Positions 10,896 to 20,389 are shown, counted from the stretch's first letter. The stretch is 64,000 bases of DNA from Flexivirga endophytica (GCF_014640635.1 NZ_BMHI01000002.1:62001-126000); one strand, 5' to 3'. Translations and numbers: made by a program. The notes: generated by a model not told the origin, from the letters alone.

Positions 10896-12026
10896 TCAGT
10901 TCGCGAAGCGCACCGGCATGAGGACGTAGCGGTAGGACTCGTCCGCGTCGCCGTCGGCCTCGGCCTGACCCGACAGGACCGCCGGGCTCTTGGGCTGGGT
11001 GAACGACATACGGGCGAACTGGGTGCCGAGGGCGCCGAGTCCGTCGAGCAGGAACTGCGGATTGAAGGCGATCTCGATCTCCGGGCCGGTGAGCGTCGCT
11101 TCGACGGCCTCGGACGCCTGGGCGTCGTCGCCCTGGCCGGCCTCGATCGAGACCTGGCCCTCGGAGAACCGCAGCCGCACTGGGGTGTTGCGCTCGGCGA
11201 CGAGCGAGACGCGCTTGACGGCCTCGGTGAGCGCCGCGGTCTCGATCACCGCGACGGAGTCGACGCTGTTGGGGAAGATCGAGGAGACCTTCGGGTATTC
11301 GCCGTCGAGCAGGCGGGTCGTCGCGCGACGCTGGCCCGCCTCGAAGCCGACCAGCCCGTCGCCGCCGGCGGCCGAGCCGAGCGCGACCTGGACCGAGCCG
11401 GAGGCGCCGAGCGCCTTGGCCGTGTCCAGCAACGTGCGCGCGGGAATCAGCGCGGTCTGCTCGGCACCGGTGTCGGTGGGGTTCCACGTCAGCTCGCGCA
11501 GCGCGAGGCGGTAGCGGTCGGTGGCGAGCAGGCTGATCTTGTCGCCCTCGATGTGCAGCCGCACTCCGGTGAGGATCGGCAGCGTGTCACTGCGGTCGGC
11601 TGCGATGGCCACCTGGGAGACCGCCTGGGTGAACACGTCACCGGCGATCGATCCGGTCGGCTCCGGAGACGTGGGCAGCGTCGGGTAGTCGGCAGTCGGC
11701 ATCTGCTGCAGCGAGAAGCGGCTGGACCCGCAGGTCAGCTCGACCTTGTGCTCGTCGGCGGTGATGGTGACCGGTTTGTTCGGCAGCGACCGGGAGATCT
11801 CGGCCAGCAGGCGCCCGAGGACCAGCACCTGGCCAGGCTCGTCGACCTGTGCGTCGACGGTCACCTTCGCGGACACCTCGTAGTCGAAGGCACTGAGGGT
11901 GAGGCCGTCGGTGCTGGCATCGAGCAGCACACCCGCGAGCACCGGCACCGGTGGCCGGTTGGACAGGCCGCGGACGGCCCAGGTCACAGCTTCGGCCAGG
12001 ACATCGCGATCGACGATGAGCTTCAC
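10896..12026 (-). CDS. dnaN: DNA polymerase III beta subunit (sliding clamp)
   Basis: DnaN forms the ring that holds DNA polymerase on the template. The 376-residue protein has three clamp domains and family sequences such as RDVLAEAVTWAVRGL at the start, FSLQQMPTADYPTLP in the middle, and the C-terminal hydrophobic pocket ending YRYVLMPVRF. Start is GTG at 12026. It follows oriC and precedes gnd and recF on the same strand. Confidence 0.97.
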   Translation of the reverse strand: MKLIVDRDVLAEAVTWAVRGLSNRPPVPVLAGVLLDASTDGLTLSAFDYEVSAKVTVDAQVDEPGQVLVLGRLLAEISRSLPNKPVTITADEHKVELTCGSSRFSLQQMPTADYPTLPTSPEPTGSIAGDVFTQAVSQVAIAADRSDTLPILTGVRLHIEGDKISLLATDRYRLALRELTWNPTDTGAEQTALIPARTLLDTAKALGASGSVQVALGSAAGGDGLVGFEAGQRRATTRLLDGEYPKVSSIFPNSVDSVAVIETAALTEAVKRVSLVAERNTPVRLRFSEGQVSIEAGQGDDAQASEAVEATLTGPEIEIAFNPQFLLDGLGALGTQFARMSFTQPKSPAVLSGQAEADGDADESYRYVLMPVRFAN

Positions 12027-12064
12027 GTACTAACCATCCTTGTTCAGGGAGGCTTGTTCAGAAC

Positions 12065-12078
12065 AAACTTCGAAGTTT
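12065..12078. promoter_or_regulatory. 14-bp perfect palindrome upstream of dnaN
   Basis: AAACTTCGAAGTTT is a perfect palindrome 39 bp upstream of the dnaN start, in the AT-richest part of the oriC spacer. It could be an operator, a dnaN promoter element or part of the unwinding region. No known motif was recognised. Confidence 0.45.
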
Positions 12079-12378
12079 CCGACAAAGTATGACGGTGCGC
12101 CATACGGCGTGGTGCACGCCGTCGGCCGGGGCATCTCTCGAGGCCGGTGCGCAGGATGACACTAGTCGGCGGAACGGCGGCCCCGCCACCACGGGGGCAT
12201 GTCTGTCGAGCAGCGGTGTCGCATCAGGGACGTGTCCGGGATGACATCCGGTGGAGCAGTGGGCTCGATCGAGGTGTCACATGCCGGAGGGCTTTCTCAG
12301 CGGCACGAAATCCCCAGTCGGCAATGGCGAAAACGCCATCTCTCTCCCGTACGTAGGAGTAGTAGCACCTGTGGAAAC

Positions 12379-12489
12379 TGTGGACAACCGTTGCTGAGCG
12401 CGGCATACCGTGCGTGCGGGGTGTGCACAACCTGGTGACGGCGACTGTGGACAACTTCGGCCTTCGGTGGATGACGACGGTTGTCCACA
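12379..12489. promoter_or_regulatory. DnaA-box cluster
   Basis: Four nonamers lie within 111 bp: TGTGGACAA (12379), TGTGCACAA (12422), TGTGGACAA (12446) and TTGTCCACA (12481). The first three face one way and the last the other. This is the densest box cluster in the window and the likely core of DnaA assembly. Confidence 0.8.
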
Positions 12490-12614
12490 GTTCGTCCGCA
12501 GGCCGGCGGGTGTGATCACCGGTGTTTTGCACAGGTTTGAGGCCTTCGCCCACCGGTGGGTGTGGAGGATCCGGCGTGGTCACATTCGTCACAGGGGACC
12601 GTCTGCCCACATGT

Positions 12615-12623
12615 TTATCCACA
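12615..12623 (+). promoter_or_regulatory. DnaA box TTATCCACA
   Basis: An exact match to the classical TTATCCACA box, 186 bp from the dnaA stop and apart from the main cluster. Confidence 0.75.
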
Positions 12624-12808
12624 GGGTGTGGATGGCTGGCGGGGCCGGTTTCACCCGTCCGAGCGGTCCGTGTCGTTCGGACCCGGCGGGAATGCCGCGA
12701 TCGGCGGCCTGCGCGGGACGGAGGGAGCGCCATACAACACGCGGCATACGAGAACACCGCCCTGCACAGAAGCTGTGGAGGGCGGTGTGGACGATCGGTG
12801 GACCGGCG

Positions 12809-14239
12809 TCAGGCGGTGGCGCGACGGATCTGTGTGGTCAGCTCGCTGATCTGCTCGTAGAGGTGCGCTCGCTCACCCATCAGCTGGCGGATCTTGCGGT
12901 CGGCGTGCATCACCGTGGTGTGATCGCGGCCGCCGAACTGCTGGCCGATCTTCGGCAGGGACAGGTCGGTCAGCTCACGGCACAGGTACATCGCGATCTG
13001 GCGGGCGTTGACCAGCGTGCGCGAACGCGACGACCCGCACAGCTCTTCGACCGACAGCCCGAAGTACTTGGCGGTCTGCCGCATGATCGCGGTCGCACTG
13101 ATCTGCCCCGAGCTCGCGCTGGGCATCAGGTCCTTGAGCACTCGACCGGCCAGCTCCTCGGTGACGTGCTGGTTGGAAACCGAGGCGTATGCCGTCACCC
13201 GGATCAGCGCACCCTCGAGCTCGCGGATGTTGCTGGGGACCTTGCTCGCGATCAGGCTCAGCACTTGATCGGGCATCTGCATCGAGTCGGCGACCGCCTT
13301 CTTGCGCAGGATGGCGATGCGCGTCTCGAGGTCCGGCGGCTTCACATCGGTGGTCAGGCCCCATTCGAAGCGCGACCGCATGCGGTCCTCCAGGCCGGAG
13401 AGCATCTTCGGCGGCTGGTCGGAGGTCAGCACGATCTGCTTCTCGCTGTTGTGCAGCGCGTTGAAGGTGTGGAAGAACTCCTCCTGCGTGCCGTCCTTGC
13501 CCTGCAGGAACTGCACGTCGTCGATGAGGAGCACGTCGACGTTGTCGCGGTAGCGCTTCTGGAAACTCGAGGCCTTGTCGTCACGGATCGAGTTGATGAA
13601 ATCGTTGGTGAACTCCTCGGAGTTCACGTAGCGCACGCGCATGTGCGGGTAGTAGTTGCGCACGTAATTGCCGATGGCGTGCAGCAGGTGCGTCTTGCCC
13701 AGACCACTGTCGCCATACACGAACAACGGGTTGTAGGACCGGGCCGGCGTCTCGGCGACCGCCTGGGCGGCGGCGCAGGCGAACCGGTTGCCGGCGCCGA
13801 TGACGAACGTGTCGAAGGTGTATTTCGGATTGAGCCGGGCGTCCTGGGCGGGCTCGGTCGTCACCGGTGTCCGCTGGCGGGCGGCCGCATTGGTGAACAG
13901 GTCCTCGTCGGCGCCGGGTTGCGGCTCGGGCATCGCCGGGCGGGGCGTCTCGACAACCTCGTCCTCGGCCGGGCGGAGACTCTCGTCGATCGTGACCGCG
14001 AGACGAATCTCACTGCCGAGCTGCTCACCGAGCGCCTTGCAGATGGGTTCGCTCAGCGTGGTCTCGACGAAGACCTTGGTCTGTGGAAAAGGAACCGCCA
14101 GCAGTGCGGTGTCGCCGACGAGGCCGGCGAGCCGGGCCAGTCGCAGGTAAGCGCGGTCACGTGCGGGGATCCCGGAGTCCTCGATCCCCAGCATTGCACC
14201 GTGCCAAACGTGAGCGAGGTCGATGTCCGGTTCGCTCAC
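12809..14239 (-). CDS. dnaA: chromosomal replication initiator protein DnaA
   Basis: DnaA is the AAA+ initiator that binds oriC boxes and melts the origin. Domain I occupies about residues 1-90 and domain II is an acidic Pro-rich linker. The AAA+ domain has YGDSGLGKTHLLHA (Walker A) and LLIDDVQFLQG (Walker B). The domain IV helix-turn-helix carries the signature GGRDHTTVMHADRKI. I chose GTG 14239 (476 residues) because GGGAGG lies ten bases upstream. The ATG at 14305 adds 22 residues without a ribosome-binding site. Confidence 0.96.
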   Translation of the reverse strand: MSEPDIDLAHVWHGAMLGIEDSGIPARDRAYLRLARLAGLVGDTALLAVPFPQTKVFVETTLSEPICKALGEQLGSEIRLAVTIDESLRPAEDEVVETPRPAMPEPQPGADEDLFTNAAARQRTPVTTEPAQDARLNPKYTFDTFVIGAGNRFACAAAQAVAETPARSYNPLFVYGDSGLGKTHLLHAIGNYVRNYYPHMRVRYVNSEEFTNDFINSIRDDKASSFQKRYRDNVDVLLIDDVQFLQGKDGTQEEFFHTFNALHNSEKQIVLTSDQPPKMLSGLEDRMRSRFEWGLTTDVKPPDLETRIAILRKKAVADSMQMPDQVLSLIASKVPSNIRELEGALIRVTAYASVSNQHVTEELAGRVLKDLMPSASSGQISATAIMRQTAKYFGLSVEELCGSSRSRTLVNARQIAMYLCRELTDLSLPKIGQQFGGRDHTTVMHADRKIRQLMGERAHLYEQISELTTQIRRATA

Positions 14240-14315
14240 AGCGCTGTGTCCTCCCTGACAGTTGGCGTACCGATAATCGGTGCGAGCGGGCTCGTCGACA
14301 GACATGCTACGCCGT

Positions 14316-14336
14316 TAATCCACATAGTTATCCACA
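14316..14336 (+). promoter_or_regulatory. paired DnaA boxes upstream of dnaA
   Basis: TAATCCACA (14316-14324) and TTATCCACA (14328-14336) lie in tandem 12 bp apart, about 80-100 bp before the dnaA start. Such boxes in the dnaA promoter usually mediate autoregulation by DnaA. Confidence 0.7.
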
Positions 14337-14537
14337 GGCTGTGAATGAGTGAGGGCGGCATGGCCGCACAGCGCGGGACCCCGACCTGGAAGACGCCGAC
14401 GCTAACAACTTGGACGCCTGCCCGGCAAGCCGGAGAGCCAAGAATTTTCGCCGTGCTCGGCGTGGCGGCTGGCGGACCGGACGGCCGCGGCGTTGGCTGA
14501 GTGGTTTGGGCACTCGATGGCGTCGGTCGTGCTCGGT

Positions 14538-14567
14538 TTGACCCTGTGGAGCAGCGGCCCGTATCGT
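14538..14567 (+). promoter_or_regulatory. rpmH: rpmH promoter
   Basis: TTGACC (14538-14543) and TATCGT (14562-14567) are spaced by 18 bp, a strong housekeeping match. It should drive rpmH-rnpA-yidD-yidC and perhaps onward. Confidence 0.6.
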
Positions 14568-14719
14568 GAGCGGGAGCCTTCTTCGCTCACGCCTGCCTGG
14601 ACCAGCACGGTTCCTTCCGGCAGGTGGTCGGCCAGACACCGCCGATCACGACGAAGACCCCAAATGACCGACGCTCGATCGGGCCCACCCTGGGTCCGCA
14701 CATCCCGACGGAGACGACA

Positions 14720-14857
14720 GTGAGCAAGCGTACCTTCCAGCCCAACACCCGTAAGCGTGCCAAGGTGCACGGTTTCCGTCTGCGGATGCGCACCCGAGCG
14801 GGCCGCTCGATCCTGTCGGCGCGCCGCTCCAAGGGCCGCTCCAAGATCTCGGCCTGA
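14720..14857 (+). CDS. rpmH: 50S ribosomal protein L34
   Basis: L34 is a small, very basic protein of the large ribosomal subunit. The 45-residue product begins [19 protein letters not shown] and ends [10 protein letters not shown], the family pattern. The GTG start is preceded by GGAG at a suitable distance. It heads the conserved rpmH-rnpA-yidD-yidC-jag-rsmG-parAB run. Confidence 0.97.
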   Translation: MSKRTFQPNTRKRAKVHGFRLRMRTRAGRSILSARRSKGRSKISA

Positions 14858-14887
14858 GGATTTCGGCTCAGCGTCAGCCGGGCAACA

Positions 14888-15235
14888 GTGCTGCCGACGA
14901 ACCATCGACTGCGTGACAGTGCGGATTTCTCCGCAGTGTTGCGCAGTCGTCGTTCGGGCCGGGCAGCAGGTCCTCGACTGGTCGTGACAGTGGCGACCTC
15001 CGAGGCCGAGTCCCAGCGGGTCGGCCTGGTGGTCTCCAAAGCCGTCGGCAACGCCGTTGTCCGCAATCGCACCAAGCGGGTGCTGCGGCATCGGATGGCT
15101 GCCTTGTTGCCATCGCTGCCGGATCAGACCGACGTCGTGGTCCGCGCCAATCCTGCAGCCGGGACCGCGGCAGCGAGCGAGTTGCGACACGACCTGGACG
15201 GTCTGCTGAGTGCCGCGATCAAGCGGCGACGGTGA
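14888..15235 (+). CDS. rnpA: ribonuclease P protein component
   Basis: This is the protein subunit of RNase P, which helps the RNA subunit cleave tRNA 5' leaders. The 115-residue basic protein starts GTG and shows [19 protein letters not shown] at the N-terminus and the RNA-binding RNR motif in [14 protein letters not shown]. It lies 30 bp after rpmH and four bases before yidD. Confidence 0.95.
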   Translation: MLPTNHRLRDSADFSAVLRSRRSGRAAGPRLVVTVATSEAESQRVGLVVSKAVGNAVVRNRTKRVLRHRMAALLPSLPDQTDVVVRANPAAGTAAASELRHDLDGLLSAAIKRRR

Positions 15236-15239
15236 CCTC

Positions 15240-15518
15240 ATGTCGCTGACGCGGATGCTCGCACGGCCGCTGATCTGGGTCGTGCGGCTCTATCAGATCC
15301 TCATCTCACCCCTGCTTCCCCCGAGCTGCCGGTTCACGCCGTGCTGCTCGGCATACGCGATCACGGCGTTGACCCGGTTCGGGGTTTTCAAGGGAAGCTG
15401 GCTGACGCTGCGTCGGTTGGCTCGCTGCCACCCGTGGAACCCTGGCGGCGTCGACCACGTTCCGCCTCTTGTCACCGCGGACGACACCGGCTCACCTGCG
15501 CCGGCGCCGCTCAACTGA
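15240..15518 (+). CDS. yidD: membrane protein insertion efficiency factor YidD
   Basis: The 92-residue protein has the YidD core [18 protein letters not shown], with conserved cysteines ([11 protein letters not shown]), and [17 protein letters not shown]. YidD acts at the inner membrane with YidC. I use the ATG at 15240, just after the rnpA stop, because the family begins near this Met. The end lies 11 bp before the proposed yidC start. Confidence 0.93.
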   Translation: MSLTRMLARPLIWVVRLYQILISPLLPPSCRFTPCCSAYAITALTRFGVFKGSWLTLRRLARCHPWNPGGVDHVPPLVTADDTGSPAPAPLN

Positions 15519-15529
15519 AGGACTGCGCC

Positions 15530-16582
15530 ATCTACGACTTCTTCGACACGATCCTGTACCCACTCGAATGGTTCGTCGCCTTCGTCATGGTCGGGTTCCA
15601 CAAGATCTTCACCGCCATCGGTCTGCCGGCCGCCAACGGCTGGACCTGGGCGCTGTCCATCGTCGGTCTGGTGCTGGTCCTGCGGATCATGCTGATCCCG
15701 TTGTTCGTCAAGCAGATCAAGTCCTCACGGCGAATGCAGTTGATCCAGCCCGAGATCCAGAAGATCCAGAAGAAATACAAGGGCAAGAAGGACGCCGAGT
15801 CTCGTCAGAAGATGACTGAGGAGACGATGGAGCTCTACAAGAAGGCGGGCACCAACCCCTTCTCGTCCTGTATGCCGATGCTCATCCAGTCACCGTTCTT
15901 CTTCGCGCTGTTCCGGGTGCTGGATCGCTTGAAGGACATCGGCAGTGGTCACCACGACCCGATCGGCTGGATGACTCAGTCTGCGGCCCACCAGGCGGAG
16001 CAGTCGACCCTCTTCGGTGTGCAGCTGTCCGCGGGATTCCTGCACCCGGGTCAGTCGGACGTGGGCGCGACGCGCATCCTGGCAGCGGTGCTGATCGTCC
16101 TAATGGCGTTGACGATGTTCACGACTCAGCACCAGCTGATGCGCAAGAACATGCCGGCATCCGCCCTCGACAATCCGATGGCGAAGCAGCAGAAGTACAT
16201 CATGTACATAATGCCGCTGTTCTTCTTCATCACCGGCCCGAACTTCCCCATCGGCATCCTGCTCTACTGGGTCACCACCAACCTGTGGTCGATGGGCCAG
16301 CAGTTCTACACGATTCGTCGTATGCCGGCGCCGGGCTCCGCGGCAGAGAAGGCGCTGGAAGAGCGCCGTGCAGCCAAGGGCAAGCCGATCACCAAGCTCA
16401 GCATTCCGGGCCTGCACAACAAGGACGACGAGGGCGCGTCGGACGACCCCTCGGTCGAGTTGGCGAAGTCCAAGACGCCACCTGGAAGTCCCGGGCTGGT
16501 CACCGCTGACGGCGGCACGGCCGGTAAATCCGGCGGTCAACGGGTCCAACCCAAACGCAACAACAAGAAGCGGAAACGCTGA
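15530..16582 (+). CDS. yidC: membrane protein insertase YidC
   Basis: YidC inserts membrane proteins alone or with Sec. The 350-residue protein lacks the large periplasmic domain of Gram-negative homologs. It has five hydrophobic segments, the conserved cytoplasmic loop with KYKGKKDAESRQKMTEE, CMPMLIQSPFFFALFRVL, and a long basic C-terminal tail ending QPKRNNKKRKR. Start choice is odd. The family begins M-Y-D-F-F-D-T-I-L-Y-P, and here the matching first codon is ATC, with GAAGGA seven bases upstream (15517-15522). No ATG, GTG or TTG occurs nearby in frame except deep in yidD or after the first membrane segment. Confidence 0.93.
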   Translation: MYDFFDTILYPLEWFVAFVMVGFHKIFTAIGLPAANGWTWALSIVGLVLVLRIMLIPLFVKQIKSSRRMQLIQPEIQKIQKKYKGKKDAESRQKMTEETMELYKKAGTNPFSSCMPMLIQSPFFFALFRVLDRLKDIGSGHHDPIGWMTQSAAHQAEQSTLFGVQLSAGFLHPGQSDVGATRILAAVLIVLMALTMFTTQHQLMRKNMPASALDNPMAKQQKYIMYIMPLFFFITGPNFPIGILLYWVTTNLWSMGQQFYTIRRMPAPGSAAEKALEERRAAKGKPITKLSIPGLHNKDDEGASDDPSVELAKSKTPPGSPGLVTADGGTAGKSGGQRVQPKRNNKKRKR

Positions 16583-16699
16583 CCCATCACCATCTTTTCG
16601 TCGCAGCGGCCGTGGCCTCGGCCGCTGCTGGCGGTTCCGGCCCTGGCGGCCCGGACCGCCGCCCCAGATCAACGCGAGCACAATGCACCGGGAGTAAGA

Positions 16700-17266
16700 A
16701 TGACTGACGTGAGCACCGACGGCGCCCCATCCTCGGCTGAGGCGCTGGCCGACTCGAAGCAGGACGAAGCCGTGCCGACCGGGTCCGGGAATGCCGTGGA
16801 CCTCGACCGCGAAGGGGAGATCGCGGCGGACTTTCTCGAGACATTGCTGGACATCGCCGACCTGGACGGCGACATCGACGTCGACGTGGACGGAGACCGT
16901 GCGTCCGTCTCGATCGTCGATTCCGAGGACGGTCGGGTGCCGCGTCGCCTGGTCGGACAGAACGGCAAGGTGTTGGACGCCCTGCAGGAATTGACGCGGC
17001 TGGCGGTGCAGGCCGAGACCGGCAACCGCAGCCGGCTGATGCTGGACGTCGCGGGCTTCCGCGCCGACCGCCGGGCCGAACTGGTCAAGGTTGCCGAGGA
17101 TGCGATCGCTGCCGTCAAGGAAGACGGCCAACGCGTGGCGCTGGACCCGATGTCTGCGTTCGAGCGCAAGGTCGTGCATGACGCGGTGCTCGCAGGTGGG
17201 CTCCGTTCGGAGTCCGAGGGCGCCGAGCCACGGCGCTTCGTGGTGGTTCTACCCGCCGACGACTGA
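16700..17266 (+). CDS. jag: Jag/R3H-domain RNA-binding protein
   Basis: The 188-residue protein has an acidic N-terminal region, a KH-like Jag domain (ADFLETLLDIADLDGDID, then RRLVGQNGKVLDALQELTRLAV) and a C-terminal R3H domain (MSAFERKVVHDAV). Relatives (KhpB/EloR) bind small RNAs and influence cell elongation. It sits between yidC and rsmG, the universal arrangement. Start ATG 16700 is 117 bp after yidC. Confidence 0.93.
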   Translation: MTDVSTDGAPSSAEALADSKQDEAVPTGSGNAVDLDREGEIAADFLETLLDIADLDGDIDVDVDGDRASVSIVDSEDGRVPRRLVGQNGKVLDALQELTRLAVQAETGNRSRLMLDVAGFRADRRAELVKVAEDAIAAVKEDGQRVALDPMSAFERKVVHDAVLAGGLRSESEGAEPRRFVVVLPADD

Positions 17267-17268
17267 GG

Positions 17269-17284
17269 CGTTCCACGTGAAACA
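17269..17284. promoter_or_regulatory. parS-like site at the rsmG start
   Basis: CGTTCCACGTGAAACA matches the parS consensus TGTTTCACGTGAAACA at 14 of 16 positions. The rsmG GTG start codon lies inside the site, so ParB binding could compete with rsmG expression. Confidence 0.7.
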
Positions 17285-18041
17285 CGATCCCCCGCAGCAC
17301 GACCAGGGCGGTCTGGAGACCGCTGACGTGCCTGCGGCTCCAGCCGCGGCGTCGGTGATCTTCGGGGATCGCCTGGAATTGGCACGCGCGTATGCCGAGC
17401 TGCTCGCCGGATCGGGAGTGATCCGCGGGTTGATCGGTCCGCGGGAGGCGCCTCGTCTGTGGGAGCGTCACGTCCTGAACTGTGCGGTCATCACTGATCT
17501 GATCGCCAGGGACAGCACCGTGGTGGATGTCGGCAGCGGCGCCGGGCTGCCGGGCCTGGTGATCGCTATCCGTCGACCGGACCTCTCGGTCACGCTCGTT
17601 GAGCCGTTGCTGCGGCGTGTTCGTTGGTTGGACGACGTGGTCGAAGAGCTCGAGTTGTCGAATGTCACGGTCGTGCGCGGACGGGCTGAGGCGCTGTGGG
17701 ATGAGATCGCGCCGGCCGATGTCGTCACGTCACGTGCGGTGTCGGCATTGGAGAATCTGGCCGTGTGGTCTGTGCCGCTGGTACGTCCGGGCGGCTGGTG
17801 GCTGCCGATGAAGGGCTCCTCGGTCGCTGAGGAGATCGCACAGAGCCGAGATCTGTTGGCTTCGATCGGCGTCACCGACATCGATGTGATCGAATGCGGT
17901 GCAGAGGTGCTGACGGAGCCCACGACGGTGGCCCGGCTGGCAGTGGGCACCCCCAAACGACTGAGTAAGAGCGGTGCCAAGGGCGCCGCCCAGGGCGGGA
18001 AGAAGTCCGCGAAGAAGCGGCGCGGTCGCACTGGTCGCTGA
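17277..18041 (+). CDS. rsmG: 16S rRNA (guanine527-N7)-methyltransferase
   Basis: RsmG methylates G527 of 16S rRNA. The 254-residue protein has the SAM-binding motif VVDVGSGAGLPGLVIA and the downstream VTLVEPLLRRVRWLDDVV, VTSRAVSALENLAVW and WWLPMKG blocks. A lysine/arginine-rich tail (about 225-254) is common in Actinobacteria. GTG 17277 is chosen because it lies 10 bp after jag and gives the normal N-terminus; it falls within a parS-like sequence. Loss of RsmG gives low-level streptomycin resistance in several bacteria. Confidence 0.95.
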   Translation: MKHDPPQHDQGGLETADVPAAPAAASVIFGDRLELARAYAELLAGSGVIRGLIGPREAPRLWERHVLNCAVITDLIARDSTVVDVGSGAGLPGLVIAIRRPDLSVTLVEPLLRRVRWLDDVVEELELSNVTVVRGRAEALWDEIAPADVVTSRAVSALENLAVWSVPLVRPGGWWLPMKGSSVAEEIAQSRDLLASIGVTDIDVIECGAEVLTEPTTVARLAVGTPKRLSKSGAKGAAQGGKKSAKKRRGRTGR

Positions 18042-18110
18042 GGAACGGCAGACTGATCGAGCCGGAAGCTCCAGGCGGCCGACGCACACGACGAACGGAA
18101 GAGGCGAACG

Positions 18111-19280
18111 GTGAGCACTACATCGCTGCCCACGGGGTGGCAAGGAACCGCGGCCACGCCCAAGACAGCTGAGCCGGTGGGCTGGCGCAATGCGGCAGTC
18201 ATTGAGCCGACGGTCCAGGTCGGTGCATTGCGGCCGGTCCCGGCCAGCCCTGCGGCCACCGCGCTGACGGAGCCCGCGTCAGCCCCGAGGGAGACTGACG
18301 TTTCCCGTGAAACCGTCACCGACACCGGCGCTGTTTCCCGTGAAACATCCGCCGCAGAGACTGCGGCCGACGATCTCCCTCTGGTGGACGAGACACCGAG
18401 GACCTCACCGTTGGCTGATGAGCTCGCTGATCAGGCACGACGGCGTGCACAACTTTCTGCGGGGAAGGTGGTGCCGCCGGCTCAGCCGCGGGTTCTGACG
18501 ATCTCGAACCAGAAGGGCGGAGTCGGGAAGACGACGACCACGGTGAACATAGCGGCGGCCTTGGCGCAGTTCGGTCTCAAGGTGTTGGTCATCGACATCG
18601 ACCCGCAGGGCAATGCCAGCACCGCGCTCGGCATACCGCACCACGCCGAAGTCCCCAGCGTCTACGACGTAGTGGTCGAGGACGATGAGCTGGCCGGCGT
18701 ACTGCAGGAATGCCCGGACATCCCCGGCCTGTGGTGCGCACCGGCAACCATCGACCTGGCCGGTGCCGAGTTGGAGCTGGTGTCGCTCGTTGCACGTGAA
18801 TCACGACTGAAGCGTGCGATCGATCAATACCAGCGTGAGCCTGGTGCCGCCGGTCGCTTCGACTTCATCCTCATCGACTGTCCGCCGAGCCTCGGGCTGC
18901 TGACGGTCAATGCGTTCGTCGCCGCCGAAGAGGTGTTCATCCCGATTCAGTGCGAGTACTACGCGCTGGAGGGATTGAGTCAGCTGCTCAAGAACATCGA
19001 GCTGATCCGTGCCCACCTGAACCCACGGCTGCACGTGTCGACCATCCTGCTCACGATGTATGACGCCCGGACCCGCCTGTCCGCCCAGGTTGCGGACGAG
19101 GTGCGCGCACACTTCGCCGACCAGGTGCTCAAGGCATCGATCCCACGGTCCGTGCGCATCTCTGAAGCGCCGAGCCACGGGCAGACGGTGCTCACGTACG
19201 ACCCCTCGAGCAGCGGCGCGTTGTCGTATTCGGAGGCAGCGAAAGAGTTGGCCGCTCAAGGCACTAAGATCGACGAGTGA
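18111..19280 (+). CDS. parA: chromosome-partitioning ATPase ParA
   Basis: ParA is a Walker-type ATPase that moves ParB-parS complexes and segregates origins. The core starts near residue 125 with [19 protein letters not shown] (deviant Walker A), then [23 protein letters not shown] and the C-terminal helices. The first 120 residues are a disordered extension. This region is where two parS-like sites fall in frame; each is read as the peptide VSRET. Start GTG 18111 has GGAAGAGG upstream. The parB start overlaps the stop by four bases. Confidence 0.95.
   Translation: MSTTSLPTGWQGTAATPKTAEPVGWRNAAVIEPTVQVGALRPVPASPAATALTEPASAPRETDVSRETVTDTGAVSRETSAAETAADDLPLVDETPRTSPLADELADQARRRAQLSAGKVVPPAQPRVLTISNQKGGVGKTTTTVNIAAALAQFGLKVLVIDIDPQGNASTALGIPHHAEVPSVYDVVVEDDELAGVLQECPDIPGLWCAPATIDLAGAELELVSLVARESRLKRAIDQYQREPGAAGRFDFILIDCPPSLGLLTVNAFVAAEEVFIPIQCEYYALEGLSQLLKNIELIRAHLNPRLHVSTILLTMYDARTRLSAQVADEVRAHFADQVLKASIPRSVRISEAPSHGQTVLTYDPSSSGALSYSEAAKELAAQGTKIDE
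18299..18314. promoter_or_regulatory. parS-like site in parA (first)
   Basis: CGTTTCCCGTGAAACC matches the parS consensus at 13 of 16 positions and is read in frame as VSRET. Confidence 0.6.
18332..18347. promoter_or_regulatory. parS-like site in parA (second)
   Basis: TGTTTCCCGTGAAACA differs from the parS consensus at a single central base. It lies 33 bp from the previous site, again read as VSRET. Confidence 0.75.
18788..18803. promoter_or_regulatory. weaker parS-like site in parA core
   Basis: CGTTGCACGTGAATCA keeps the central CACGTGAA and matches 13 of 16 positions. It overlaps the coding sequence for LVARESR. It is less certain than the others. Confidence 0.4.
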
Positions 19281-20389
19281 GCGATAAACGACGTGGACTC
19301 GGGCGCGGCCTGGGCGCATTGATCCCGACCGCACCGGCGCCGACGACCGGGGCACCTCGACCGTCTGACGTCTTCTTCCCCGGAAACTCCACGGTTGCCG
19401 CAGCGCGAGCGGCCGAGTCCGAGGAACGTTTCACGGGAAACACGACTGGTCCCGCAGCGGCCGATCCCGACGATTCCACCGCCAGTCCCACATCGGACAC
19501 GGCCGACACGGCTCTGGATGACGACGCTGCCGCCATTGATAACGGCACCGACGAACTGCAGGAAGTTCCCGGTGCGACGTTCGCCGAGTTGCCGGTGGAC
19601 CAGATCCGACCGAATCCGCGCCAGCCACGGACTGTGTTCGACGAGGACGAGCTCGGCGAGTTGGTCCACAGCATCCGTGAGATCGGCGTGCTGCAGCCCA
19701 TCGTGGTCCGCCGCCTTCCTGCGGACAACGCTGCAGAAGCCGGTGTGACGTACGAGCTCATCATGGGCGAGCGGCGGCTGCGCGCCAGTAAGGGTGCCGG
19801 CAGGGCCACCATCCCAGCGATCATCCGCAGCACCGATGACGACGACATGCTGCGCGACGCGTTGCTGGAGAACCTGCACCGTGCGCAACTGAACCCGCTC
19901 GAAGAGGCCGCCGCCTACGGCCAGCTGCTGGACGACTTCGACTGCACGCACGAAGAGCTCGCCGGCCGCATCGGCCGCTCGCGGCCGCAGATCAGCAACA
20001 CGCTACGCCTGCTGAAGCTACCGGCACTGGTGCAGCGACGCGTCGCCGCCGGCGTGCTGTCCGCAGGCCATGCCCGTGCGCTCCTCGGCCTGGCCGACGC
20101 AGCTGCGATGGAACGCTTGGCACAACGCATCGTCGCCGAGGGTCTGTCCGTACGCAGCACCGAGGAGATCGTGTCGCTCGGCGGTGACAAGGAGAAGGCG
20201 ACTCGTCGCTCCCCGCGCGCCGGCCAGCACCACCCACAGCTGGACTCGCTCGCCTCCAACCTGTCGGACCAGCTCGACACCCGCGTGAAGATCTCGCTCG
20301 GTAAGAGCCGCGGCAAGCTCACCGTCGAGTTCGCCAGTGTCGAGGACCTCAACCGGATCATGGATCAGCTCGGCGTCCAACGCTCCTGA
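19277..20389 (+). CDS. parB: chromosome-partitioning protein ParB
   Basis: ParB is the CTP-dependent clamp that loads at parS and spreads. The 370-residue protein starts [14 protein letters not shown] and has a variable acidic linker. The ParB N-domain then follows, with [21 protein letters not shown] and [13 protein letters not shown] (CTP-binding box), the helix-turn-helix around [21 protein letters not shown], and a C-terminal dimerisation helix ([15 protein letters not shown]). The GTG start overlaps the parA stop. A parS-like site lies inside the linker. Confidence 0.96.
   Translation: MSDKRRGLGRGLGALIPTAPAPTTGAPRPSDVFFPGNSTVAAARAAESEERFTGNTTGPAAADPDDSTASPTSDTADTALDDDAAAIDNGTDELQEVPGATFAELPVDQIRPNPRQPRTVFDEDELGELVHSIREIGVLQPIVVRRLPADNAAEAGVTYELIMGERRLRASKGAGRATIPAIIRSTDDDDMLRDALLENLHRAQLNPLEEAAAYGQLLDDFDCTHEELAGRIGRSRPQISNTLRLLKLPALVQRRVAAGVLSAGHARALLGLADAAAMERLAQRIVAEGLSVRSTEEIVSLGGDKEKATRRSPRAGQHHPQLDSLASNLSDQLDTRVKISLGKSRGKLTVEFASVEDLNRIMDQLGVQRS
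19427..19442. promoter_or_regulatory. parS-like site in parB
   Basis: CGTTTCACGGGAAACA matches the parS consensus at 14 of 16 positions and lies in the variable linker of parB. Confidence 0.6.

Larger units (their letters stand above)
12027..12808. other. oriC: oriC: dnaA-dnaN intergenic region
   Basis: The 782-bp gene-free spacer between the dnaA stop and dnaN start is where actinobacterial chromosomes start replication. It contains DnaA boxes in both orientations: TGTGGACAA at 12379-12387 and 12446-12454, TTGTCCACA at 12481-12489, TTATCCACA at 12615-12623, and weaker forms TGTGCACAA (12422-12430) and TGTGGACGA (12786-12794). The dnaN-proximal end is relatively AT-rich (about 12045-12095) and could be the unwinding element. 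No protein-coding frame here is credible. Confidence 0.88.
14240..14719. other. dnaA-rpmH divergent intergenic region
   Basis: This 480-bp spacer separates dnaA (minus) from rpmH (plus). It holds two DnaA boxes close to dnaA, a good rpmH promoter at 14538-14567 and an untranslated rpmH leader of about 145 bases. No other gene is evident. Confidence 0.7.
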
